Assembly: GCF_001949145.1 (NCBI RefSeq)
Contig: NW_019091432.1
Span: 50,800 to 114,799 of the forward strand
Length of the DNA stretch: 64,000 nucleotides
From: Acanthaster planci
Taxonomy: Eukaryota; Echinodermata; Asteroidea; Valvatida; Acanthasteridae
Direction of reading: 5' to 3'
The notes beneath the pieces are model-generated. The model searched no databases, was not told the origin of the DNA, and saw only the letters and a list, made by a program, of their open reading frames with translations. Shown here in pieces: positions 25,240-36,500 of this stretch. Position numbers and translations under genes: made by a program. Within the stretch, counting starts at the first letter, position 1. Every line of letters starts with the position of its first letter.

Positions 25240-25419
25240 ATGCAGCGAAAACAAAAGCGTGCGCCTCCAAGAGTTGGCAAAACGTTGGCCAATCACAATG
25301 CGCGAAATCTGGTGAACTAAGTCTCATTTGGAAAGGGTTTTGACAGATTTCGGTCTATGCATAGAGCTACAACCCATGCGTGGCAAACTTTTGGAGGAGC
25401 ACTGTTTTGAATCGCCCGT
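25240..25419. mobile_element. Foldback MITE family, copy A
   Basis: The most diverged of three related copies. The left arm GCGCCTCCAAGAGTTGGCAAAACGTTGGCCAATCAC is mirrored by GCGTGGCAAACTTTTGGAGG, ending TTTTGAATCGCCCGTATTC. The centre carries CATTTGGAAAGGGTTTTGACAGATTTCGG, as in the other copies (28106-28277 and 56856-57028). Ends are approximate; no coding capacity. Confidence 0.8.
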
Positions 25420-26791
25420 ATTCAAATTACATAATTATAAAGGGAACAAAAGTTAGTGTGGGACAGTGACACACAAGTGCAGAGGTTGTAGGGCAAACTG
25501 TGTGATTGTACAACACTATCTTACAGGAATAACAACATAAGTGTCGGAGATACCGATTGGAGGTACCGACCAATGGTGTGACGAGCCAAATGTTAAGGAT
25601 TCACGTGGGTACGGGCGTTCCCATGGCTATGATCTTTCCGCCGCGTTCCCATCATGCCGTGCGCGATCTCAACAAGTGCAGAAACGTAATGCGCACAGAG
25701 TCGATGTTGGACTCGTGGGTAATGTGACCCCGCAGTGTTGGCGTCTCTTCGGATTTTTTCATAACTTTTGGAATAGTGTTATGGCAGTGTCGGTCCGCAA
25801 GCGATCCGTATCCCTGTTCATTGCATCTTTCTTGGTAACTTGTCACCACAGCATGCATGACAAAAGCCAATTAACAATGAACTTTCTGACCAAGAAACCT
25901 GACTGGGCCGCCGAACGCACACGTGGGGGGGTGATGTGTCCGCAGATTGTGCATTTGTCGTGCGCAGGGACGGGCACAGTGGCACACATGACCAGCGCCT
26001 TGAATCAAGATTAATCATGCAGCCAAGACTAGCCCGAGGGAAAACCGACAACACAATACTGTCAAATTCTCTGACCATAAGAAATTACAAGAACACAATT
26101 TTTCTTACTGTATTTGAAATTGTCCAACCTATATATGCTGTTATGTTAGAAGTTGTTTACATCAAACAGTGTACTTCCGTTTACTGAAAAACACCATGAT
26201 GTAAATGTGTGCTTACATAAAGAGAAGGAAACATGATATTGCAGAACTTGGCTCTGATTGTTGTTGCTTATGTAATTCCAAACTCACGCAACTTCCTGAC
26301 TGTCACTGTCATAAAGTCCTCCGGCAGTTCCTCTAATGAATGCAGATGATTTCCTGCATAAACACGGAGGTAAATACAGAACTTTGACAATATTGTGTGG
26401 TTGACATGGAAGGTATAACGGAGGCGTCACAGTTTTTCATAGTTTCAGAAGAATAGACTTCCAGCGATGAAACAGTTTTTGTGTGTTTTCGTGAGATACG
26501 GCTCGTGCATGCTGATAATGATATAGGCCTAAATACGGCACACTAGCGATGTGTGATGCTCGGAAGACAATAGCGCACCATATTATGAATGAAACGTGCC
26601 ATGTCCGGGAGGGAATTTCATATGACAGTGAAGTCCTATGAAGCTACCACATCCCTTCAACCGAATTCACCAATGAGTCTGCTGGGTTACTTTCACCTAA
26701 ACGAAGGCACGTTTTGAGGTTCATGATGGATATTGCCGTTAACAATCTTGCGTTTTTCAGAACTGAATGCCTCTTTGTACAATCTATCTCT
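25420..26791. other. Intergenic, no supported gene
   Basis: Contains a 157-codon open frame (25541-26014, +) whose translation shows no domain, no signal peptide and no repeated-family resemblance, so I do not call it a gene. TAGGCCTA occurs at 26524. Confidence 0.45.
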
Positions 26792-27072
26792 AGGGGAGTC
26801 ACGTTGGCGTAGTGGTTCCTTCTTCGGCTTCCACCTCTGCGGACCGGGTTCGAATCCCGGCCAGGTCCACATGTGGTTTGGGTTTTCAGTCCCTACCTGA
26901 TTCCGTGGGTTTTACCAAGAATATTCCTTTAGGGTGTTCCTCCCACCTCTAAAACTGTAACTGCTTCTCATTGTCTCCTCTCCACAGGTTTCTTCAGGCT
27001 TGCGAGCTACAGTGCCTAGGGCGCTTTTGAGGAATCCCTGGTGTCATTACCAGAAATATATAATAATAATAT
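26792..27072 (+). mobile_element. tRNA-derived SINE, full-length-like copy
   Basis: The 5' part is tRNA-like: an A-box-like TGGCGTAGTGG at 26805-26815 and a consensus B box GGTTCGAATCC at 26847-26857. The segment does not fold into a real tRNA because no acceptor stem pairs across it. A unique body follows (GTTTTCAGTCCCTACCTGATTC..., GTGTTCCTCCCACCTC...), ending in ATATATAATAATAATATT. A second copy in the window (32372-32485, minus) shares both the head and the first part of the body, which confirms a dispersed family transcribed by RNA polymerase III. Confidence 0.8.
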
Positions 27073-28105
27073 TGTTAATAATTCATATAATTGATCGGTT
27101 AAGTGTGAAACAGAGACTTACGATTTAATATATAGTTGGACAATTGTTTGCATTGCTGCCAAACCACTGGGAAATTCCAATCGCGTAGGCGAGGACGTAA
27201 AAAAACAGAAATGCCATGTTGTCAATACAGGAAGCCTTCTTGTGTTTTTAATCATCGAAGGCGAAGGTAGCCGAGAGTATCGTGTAACTTATTTATAAGC
27301 GTTGGGATGGAACACTTTTAATTTGCTTGCACGATTATAAATGTTTCAATTCCAACTGTTTCACAAGTGCTGTTCATTTATTTATTTTGTAGTTTTGTGC
27401 TGAAAATCAAATTTACCTGTTCGAAAGCTGAAATGATACGACATGTAAAAGGTAAATTTGCAGTTTCAGCTGGTGTCGTGATAATGCCAACAGTATCTAA
27501 ATTCTGTCAAAGTGGATTTTTTTTTTACACAATCATTTCATCAGTGGCAATTCTATCTCTTAATGCAGCACCACATACATGATTATTTCCGATATTTTTG
27601 AAAGAAGTGAGGGGTGGAATTTTGGCTGCATACTCAATTCAAGTGCACCATTCATTTTCTCACCAGGTTTACGGAGCAGTCCAGGACAGCCCACACGAGA
27701 ATGCAAACCACTCCCGGTAAGAGAGTTACTTTCTGTACAAAACTGAAAAGCTATTCAACCCTTCTTCCCTTACAAGAAGATAGTTTTGAGGCATAACAAC
27801 ATTGGCCACTTCTCTTTTCCGTCCGGGTATCGATTAGTCTCTGGTCATTTAGGCGGGCGTTTCCATGAAGGAAAGAGCATCAAATTCACTTGTTATTTCC
27901 TTTGAGGTTCATTAATGCGTTTTTCCGCCTCGGTAACATTGACAAAGTTTCACATCTCTTGAAGTAAAGACAAAGATCAATACGTTTGGAACGGAGCTTT
28001 TCTTTTATTTTGGAAGATTCTAGACTTTCCCCAAGTGCTAACTGGGCTATCTAGGATCTTTTATACGCCGTCTTGTCAAAATCTCGGTTTAGTGTTGACT
28101 TCTTT
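27073..28105. other. Intergenic, no supported gene
   Basis: No gene, RNA or paired repeat recognised between the SINE and MITE copy B. Confidence 0.5.
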
Positions 28106-28277
28106 GGGAAATTTTCACAGTCAGTGCCTCTCCAAGAGTTTGCAACGCGTTGTCCAATCATAATGCGCGAAATCTGTCGACCCAATTCGTGTTTGGAAAG
28201 GGTCGACAGATTTCGGGCATTGTGATTGGCCCACGCGTTGCAAACTCTTGGAGGCGTGCTTTTTGTGAATCGCCTGT
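28106..28277. mobile_element. Foldback MITE family, copy B
   Basis: Arms CTCTCCAAGAGTTTGCAACGCGTTGTCCAATCA and TGATTGGCCCACGCGTTGCAAACTCTTGGAGG form a near-perfect hairpin. The centre repeats CGAAATCTGTCGACC ... GGTCGACAGATTTCG, so the palindrome runs almost through the whole element. The right end GTGAATCGCCTGTATTC matches the other copies. No open frame of its own. Confidence 0.85.
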
Positions 28278-31200
28278 ATTCCCAATACTTTGATATAATT
28301 GTGATAAATTCAATGCTCCCATGATTTCTTGTTTGTTAACCCCTTTACCCTTTGCACTTCAGTCCCGACTCCCTACCATCGCGTCAAACCGGTTGTCTCT
28401 CGGATCTCTCACTGGTGCAAGCACGCGTTAACCCGGAACGCAAGGGTCAAGCAATACAATTTGCACCGGGATTCACTGAATAACGATCCTCAGCCGGGGG
28501 TGTGCGGGGGGGACGTGTCGTGCGTGTTCAGTGTGAGAGATTGCAGACAGTGTACCCATCGTATTTTGGAGCAATAAAACGCATGTACAGTGGCAAAGTT
28601 CAGAAAATAATTATACTTGAGGCTCTTTGTATGACATTGCCTTATTTATATTGGAGCAAAAGCGAACCTGTAATCGCACAACCAAACCCGAGGCATACTT
28701 TATACCGGATAGGTTTACACGGGGTAGTTTATACTGTACTCTGAATTATAATAAAGAGACAATTTAACCCCTTGCAAAAGGCAGTTCATACTAATTCACA
28801 AAGACATGCCTGCAAGTATGGGCCCATTTTAAACGCCACGCGGGGTACCCACCATTTTTTTTTCAACTTTATGAAAATTATATTGTAAAAACAGATCCTT
28901 CATTCTTGTGGTCATCTGTGATTAAATTATTTTGCCAATGTGTTATTAATAACAAGAAATCTTGTTTAACTTTAAAAAAAAATCGCGGTCTTTGCCTCCC
29001 AGTGTCGACTTTTTTGGGGAACGGGAAGGCGATGTCTTTCCTTTTGCCATCTCAGCAGGGCAGTCTATGCTGCGGTCGATGTTGCAATGCATGCATCGAT
29101 ATTTTTTATAGCTGGTGTAGTAAATATAATGGGGTTTTGAAAATTAAGTTCTCTGCAATGATGCATGGGGTGTAGTGATAGCCTGCCTTTTCTGCATGGT
29201 GACATTGATATTTCTGGCGAGTTTTCAAGGTTATTGCTCCATTCACATCGGTTTATGTCTAATTCGTATCGGCCGTTGGACAGACGGAATTTGTTCCGTT
29301 CATTGCATCATGACTGTTGTGAACAATCTTTCAAAAATGCATGCAAAGGTCCAATTCTCGAAATCACGAATGCTTGTGAAATAACTTAGTATCAGTGTCC
29401 GTATTTTATGATGTTTGACATGCAGCGCCTGGGGATTATTTACAATGGCCAAAGAATATTTGAACGCTACGTGCAAGGCCTCATAAAACGTGAACCACAC
29501 GAGTCAGATGTCACAAAGGATTCCGTTCATAACGGAACACCGCGTTGGCTTTGATGACAAAAGGTCGACCAAAGAGAATACAGAGAGGTCTGTGTGTTTT
29601 GTTCTATGACTTGGGTATTGTGCATAATGTCTCGGCGAGAAAATATCCGAGGTTTGACCACGGAACCGCCAAGATTCAGGATGACAAATAAAAACAGTGG
29701 GATCATGTTCGATTCGTTATGCGTTAGTCCTCGAAGAGGCGAGTTCGTAGAATGGTCACTCAATGATGGAAATGTAATGGATGACAGGGCGACGAGTCAG
29801 CCCTAATCAACCATGACAACCGAATCGATGACTGTTAGCTGCGCCGTAGGGCCCAATTCGTGGATTATGCCGTCGCTCCCAAAGATATTCAAGGGCAAAT
29901 CTACAGAACCAAATTTTCGGAAGTGACATTTTTTCGAGGGGGAGTTGGACATTTCTTTATGTAACCTTTTATGAGCAGTGGAGCTAAATCGTGAGGTCTT
30001 TAGTTTTGGGAAGGAGGGGAAATGAAATATCTTTAAAAGTCGCATTTCTGTCATAATGTAAAAATAAAGGTTTTTCCCACTAAATTGGAAAAGGGCATAT
30101 ACCAGGAAGAGCTCAATGTCCATTGCGGCCGCGGAATGTAGAAATTCCGCCCTGATGAGATCAATAAAATTCCGTCATGATTAGCCATGTATTTTATGAA
30201 TACTTCAACAGCCCATGTAATTTTTCTGGCATTTAAGTTTTGAGAGGCAAGTTTGAACAATGCCTAATAACGTGTTTCCAAATTTTAGACCGAAAGGTGA
30301 ATGAATTTCCAACATTCCAATGTGACAAGCTTGCTTTCCATCATCCGTTCAAAATGTTGCCATGCCCTATAATGATTATAATTTTTACTTTTTAAGGCAA
30401 AAAGGAATTTTCCCTCTTAAATTTGCCTACCATCCAAGAGTGGATCCAGAACCAACTTTTCCGGTTCCAAAATTTATGTTGGAGGGAAAGCAAATAAGCT
30501 GGACTTCATGCAGAACCATTTACAGCCTGTCTGAACAGTGAGGTTAAATTTGAAGGCTTTTACCAGCAGTTGGAAATGAAAATGTCTCCAAACCGTCGCC
30601 TTTCATTAGTTAAAAAAATAAAGAAATTAAAAAGGCCTGGAGAAGGGCCATGACCCGTTGCCCCCATAATCCGCCCTTGCTACATTCCGACGAGACAATA
30701 GACCTGACCTGACTCTCAATTTCAGTTTCGTGATCTGGACTGCCAAATTCAGTGAACTTTGATGACACACCTCCCCGACCAACCGGCAAAGAGGAGGGCG
30801 GTTTCAACATCTTGGACTAGCTGTGAACCACTATTGTAACCTGAGGGGTGCAGACGGCGAATTCAAGTGAGAATTTCTGGCCAGCTTATTAGCATTAAAA
30901 GTGCCCCCACAGTATCTTTTGAAAAAGGAGATTGTTTTGCCCCAAAAATGGTGAGATTGTGTAAATCCTTGCCAGGATCAACTCCCTGGGTCTTTGAGCT
31001 CTCATATGAGAGCAGAATGGCTAAAAGATACGGTTGAAAAATGGTCGTTAAGTGCCTGAGAAAGTTGAGGGTTGCCACTTGAAAAATGGCTGCAATCACA
31101 TCTAGTGTTCGGGAGAATGAAAATTGTTCTACATAATTTATACATATGCATGTATGCGTAGATGTGCTTATACAGCCCTGCAGCTTCACGTCAAACGAAC

Positions 31201-31655
31201 CGTTGGCTCTTTTGTCTAAGATCAGATCATCCAGAAACCAAACTGATTGACAAGACAATGACCGAGCAAAACCGCTTGCTAATTGTTGTGGTCAGCTCAG
31301 AATGTCCCAAGTACGCGACCCCAACACTAAACGCATTGTAATCAGATTGAAAGATGGGTCCTTTGGGAGAGGGTTTGGTTGGGAGGGTTCGGCCCGGCTT
31401 ACAATGACTCATGCCTGCACTTTGGGGATGAGACTATGCGCCAAAACAGCTAGGGAAATGGGCTCGCCTAAATTATTGATTATGGGGTAGGGCCCTACGG
31501 CATGGACCAACTGTCGCTAAAGAGTAGCCGCTCTCCGTCATCTGCAGGCTGGGCTATTTCCTAAATCACTCTGTCTCCAGAAAGTGTAATTACTCAACCT
31601 CATAAAGCACCTCCTATGGACCGAGTTGTGTAGTTTAACAGGCCATGTAAGGAAG
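28278..31655. other. Intergenic, no supported gene
   Basis: No coding evidence on either strand. Several open frames of 60-130 codons have no family resemblance, no start context and no splice partners. I see no tRNA or complete transposon. Confidence 0.5.
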
Positions 31656-31742
31656 CAGTGGCGAAGCCGAGGGCAAGAATGCAACTGCCCCCGTGGGAAC
31701 TCTTGCCTGCAGTCCCCCCCCCCCAGCCTGGCTACGCCACTG
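31656..31742. mobile_element. Short hAT-like MITE remnant (87 bp)
   Basis: The left end CAGTGGCGAAGCCGAGG and the right end CCTGGCTACGCCACTG are inverted copies. They share the terminus of the element at 8915-9204 (consensus CAGTGGCGTAGCCAG), so both belong to one family. A C10 run sits before the right end. No 8-bp duplication is left. Confidence 0.65.
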
Positions 31743-33370
31743 ATTGTCTGATTGAAGTCTGACTGTTATCAAATGATTCGGAACAACAATACATGGGGTA
31801 GTACATACATGTACAATGGAAAATTGTTCAGGTTTTGAAAACAGGTCTCCCTCCTGACGAATCAGACTTAATAGTGGTCGCCAAGGGGGATCATGGGCAG
31901 GAGAGATGAAATCGATTTTTCTGTCGCCACAGCACCACAAAAGAGTTTCGCATTATTGTTTTCAATGTACATATAAATCTGGTAAAGGGTCAGCTCACAT
32001 ATGGCGTCCACGTTCAACCCGAGTGTTTAGAAAAATACCGTCATTTGAAATGATTCTCATATTTATTTAAAAAAAAAAGACGACCAGGTTTTCTGGGTAC
32101 ATGATGGATTTGGAAAATAGACGTCACTTAAATTTGTCCGATCTTTAAGTCATATATAAAACATGATAATCATAAATGAGGGTTGAGTATGATCTAAAGC
32201 ACATCAGCACTAGCAGAAGAAAATCCTGCAGGTATTCACGAAAAAAAAACATTTTTTTTTAAATTATCTATTTTGGTTCATCCAACAGGGCCATCAGCGC
32301 TAATTACAGGATGATAATGAGTGACAGTGACGAAATTTTCAGTTTCATAGGTAGTAGGGAAACATCAGAACAAATATTCCAGGGAGACTCACGAAATCAG
32401 GTAGGAACTGAAAATCCAATCAGCATGCCAACCTGAGTGGAATTTGAACCCTGTCGCAGAGGTGGACGACGAAAAAGGAGCCACAGTATTGATCTGACCC
32501 GCCTTACTCAGCCTGTTTTTCCATTGCATAGGTCTACAAATTCATTGCCTACAACCCACTGGCAGATTGACTGCATCAGCCAAAGTAACCGACAGCGTCG
32601 TTAAGTTACGAAAACTTTCCACGCTGCTACCTATCGGTTACAAGTCATTCGATTTTGCGTGTGAAGTCTTTATCCAGAACAACTGAAAGGTAACTCTGTG
32701 CCCGATTCCCTTTTAATAATTGGTAATTTCAAGCGGAATGTTGTGTATTTTACTAAACTGACGTGTACATAACACTTTTTAATCAGCATAAGATTGATAT
32801 ACAATTATGTTCACTCTGAAGAATTACCCGGACTTGTTTTTCTAATTCAACATTTTTTGTTCACTATAACGTTGTTTTTTCCCCTATAATGCCATAAAAT
32901 AAATTACCGACATTCAATTTGAAATGTCTATATTTACCAGGCTTGTACTTTCTGTGTGTGTTACGTGACAATGCGTACCCGTTTGATTCATGTTTTCCAA
33001 TCTGCAATTAATATCTCCCGTTTTTTACAATCATCAGTCTAGCATCGAAGTGCGAAGAAGTTACGCCCGTGCTTTTGAAAGTTAACATGCACGTCAATCT
33101 GTCAGTGAGTCAAAATCAAGACAGTGAATTTGTATGCATTGGGAAAACTCAGGACGTGAATCCACTTGATTTTTAGACAGAGTAAATCATGCCGGCAGAC
33201 GGTCTACAAAATCATACATAAAACAGCCGTCGACCGCATGACTGAATGGCAGGTCAGGTATACACCCGGAAGTCTCACCGATTGGCGCGTTCAGGAGGTG
33301 ATGTCATTACTGTTCACCTATATTTGCTTTATAGTTATGACAATGCAGAGAATGAAGTCCCGCCTACTTC
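31743..33370. other. Intergenic, upstream of the first MMP gene
   Basis: Apart from the SINE copy at 32372-32485, nothing gene-like is visible until the promoter at about 33381. The last few hundred bases may hold regulatory sites, but I recognise none with confidence. Confidence 0.45.
32372..32485 (-). mobile_element. tRNA-derived SINE, truncated copy
   Basis: The minus-strand sequence aligns with the SINE at 26812-26925. It reads GTGGCTCCTTTTTCGTCGTCCACCTCTGCG, a decayed B box GGTTCAAATTCC, then GATTTTCAGTTCCTACCTGATTTCGTGAG and AATATT. The 3' half of the family body is missing or too diverged to follow. Confidence 0.75.
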
Positions 33371-33380
33371 AGTATACAGT

Positions 33381-33386
33381 TATAAA
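33381..33386 (+). promoter_or_regulatory. TATA box of the first MMP gene
   Basis: TATAAA followed by TGGG, 146 bp upstream of the ATG at 33527. A start site about 30 bp downstream would give a 5' UTR of roughly 115 nt. The second MMP gene also has a TATA box. Confidence 0.5.
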
Positions 33387-33526
33387 TGGGACTGGGATGC
33401 ATGAGCAGTCATACCGAAGGGACAGAGGAAGGGGAACATTTGAAGTAACATCTGACAATTTCTAAAATCAAACCCGGGGGACTTGAGACGTTTGGCGGTG
33501 AGAGTAAAGAGAAACGATCAGCGGAG

Positions 33527-36500
33527 ATGGCAAGTTGGAAGGCACAGTGTCTGAGGTTGGTCGTGGTGTTTGCGGCGTGTGTGGTGGCTGCCTATGGAAG
33601 CACTGACAAAGACGTAATTCCTCCCAAATCGCACGACGTCCAAGACATGAACAAAGTAAAGGCATTTGTAAGTATTACCGATTTTGTTTTGAAGAAGAAA
33701 ATGATTGGAATATACTCACGATACTTCGGTCTCCTCCCTTATTGCGCATTGTCTTAATTGACATTTTCCACTTACAATCTGTTATTAGATTTACCACAGA
33801 AAAAAGGTGACAAAGTTTATCCATCATCTGTCGCTTAATCAGGAAAGAGTTGTTTTATAGCGGTTCAATTTTTTTATTACAACACTGACTTTTCAAGATT
33901 TTTTTCTTTTATTAAAAAGGAGTATCTAAAAAAATACGGTTATCTGAGCAAGCGGCCTGCGAAGGATGACGCCAGCGGCGTCCTGCCACCCGACAAAGCC
34001 GTCAAAGCCATTAAGCGCCTCCAGAAATTCGCCGGTCTGGCAGAGACGGGTGAGATCGACTCGAGTACTCTGGAGTTGATCGAAAGGCCGAGGTGTGGGG
34101 TCAAAGATCCAGAGCTTACGAACGGCACCGAGGGGTTTAACTTATCGGAGAGCAGGGAACGGAGTCGCCGCTACGTGGTGGCTGGTCCGCCTTACCAGTG
34201 GACCAAGCACGACCTAACCTACAAGTAGGTTTTCAGTTCCCAGCCCGATGATTCATGCCATTTCTATCGTGTCCAGTACAGTTCCATGCGGTTATATTAT
34301 AATGAAATTCAGTGAGTGTTGAAGAAATGTTTCCATTGCTATTTCCTTTGAATGAATTTTATACATCAAATACAGTTGATCAGTAGCTCACGTAACGGGT
34401 TGAAATTTTTCGAGAGACTTTGAGTCAGCATGACGTCATTTCATTTCTTACCTTTCTGGAAAATTCACCTGTGATTCAACTTATTATTTCACTATCGACA
34501 ACTTAAAATATTTATATCCTCATTTAAACCACGTACTACTAAATTTTCGCAACTCGAACTGATAAATGTTGATAGCACCTCTCAGGAAGTAAACTGTTTC
34601 CTTTTGAGTGGTTGCAAGATAAATATTGCGTAAGTTTTGTTCATTCGGCGGTTTGCCGTTCTCCAATTTTGCCACAAGGATTATCAACAAAACCAATTTG
34701 TTCGAAGACAAATATTTACTAAGCAACATCCACAAGGAGGTTGCGGCTTTCTTGCATCCGATGACTATTTCATGATAAAGTGAGCTGCAATGAATTTTTT
34801 GTTGCGGGTAGAGAACCGAAACCTTCTCCTGACTTAAGGTCTTTGACTAGCTTTTTGTAAACAGGTGTCACGATTTTAACGCCTTCATTTTTTCATTACA
34901 TAAAAAACAGAACCATTTTTTTATAACCATATGTTAAATGATAAAAGAGTACAAGCCTGAAAACACTAGCACATGTATCAACCACTCCAAAACTAGGATA
35001 CTTCTAATAATTGTTGAGCATCTGAACGACAAGGTACAGAACAGGTGGCAAAATGATTCGAGATTACAATGCCACTACTTGCTGCTTAACGATCTTCAAT
35101 TCTTACTTCAGGGTCGTAAACTACCCTGGTCCGCCCTCTACGATTACAGCTGGGGAGGTGGACGCCGACGTCATACAAGCCTTCAAACTCTGGAGTGACG
35201 TCACCCCACTGACCTTCCGGTCGGTGGACGATGAAAACGAGGCGGACATCCGGCTGATATTCGGCAAGCGGTCCCACACCGAAGTGGAGGGTGACCCTCC
35301 GTTCGACGGCCCGGGAGGCACACTCGCTCATGCGTTCTCGCCCAACAGTAACTGGGGCGCCACCGACGGTGACGCTCACTTTGACGAGGATGAGACTTAT
35401 ACCCACGGTGTTTATAGAGGTAAACCTTGGAAAGCTGAAAAAGAAAACAGTTTTGATACAACAGTTGGCTTGTGGTCAAAAATGAGTTTGTTGCATTGTC
35501 ATTCTCGCAAAGTCGCAAATGCAATTTGTCGCTACTGAAAAGGACATTCTCAGAATTTGCGCGCAGTCCATAACCATGTCGAGTGTCCATTACGCTTTTT
35601 GTGTTCGTGAACTTTGAGTCACGTGATCATAATATCTTTCATTTCATCATGTTTATGAGAAAGAAAACTACAGACTCTCAGTTCAAGTCTTTGAGAATGA
35701 CCCTCTTTCATTTGACCCTGAATCATTTTACAGGTGTGAGTTTCCTCTACACTGTCGCCCATGAGATTGGTCACACGCTGGGGCTCGATCACTCCAACGT
35801 ACCTAATTCTTTGATGTGGCCGTGGGGGAGGAGTTACACTTCAAACTTCGTGCTTCCTGAGGACGACAAAGCTGCAATACAGTCAATATACGGTAAAATT
35901 AATAATTGGGCCAGGCGTTAGTTAATCATGCGGGTAGCTTAAACTGAATGCTTACAATCAGGTCGCGAAATCCAACAACTGAGATGACGTTCACCATGCA
36001 TATTGGATACGCATTATATTAAAATTAAATCGGTGACGTAACAGTGTGTACATGTACTAAAGTCGTGCCGCCGGGTACCTTGCTCAAAACAGTAGCATAA
36101 ACATATACATCAGCCGCTCTTTCTAAAGTATGAACTTTGGCTTGGGCTGTTGTTAATGATCAACTACAGTTTGTCAGGGGAAATATGCATGCAACTTATT
36201 AGGGTAGAATGATTACGGATACCTCAAACCTCAGTGATAATTTCACTTTTCCTCACCCGTCTAGGAGCCAACCCGAATCCGCCGACCCTGCCTCCAACCC
36301 CACCCACGCCTCCTCCTGCCTACTGCATCACTTTCTTCAGCTCCCTGGTCCTCATCCGCGGCCAGATCTACGCATTTTCTGTAAGTCAGCCCTAAAAGAG
36401 TAACGTTTATAATCGTGTCATAAGATTTCCCGTTTGGTTGATACTTTCATAATGGTAGCATAGGAGGAGCGAAGGAATTGTTTTGGGAGTGATTTGTACA

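Noticed and set aside
25541-26014. 157-codon open frame on the plus strand
   Set aside because: No domain, signal peptide, promoter or splice context, and compositionally unremarkable; most likely chance.
26792-26875. Possible functional tRNA gene with good A and B boxes
   Set aside because: No acceptor stem pairs, no anticodon arm is possible, and the body is shared with another dispersed copy; it is a SINE head.
35086-35590. Minus-strand open frames over MMP exon 3 (and similar ones at 44515-44849)
   Set aside because: Shadows of the GC-rich catalytic exons on the opposite strand.
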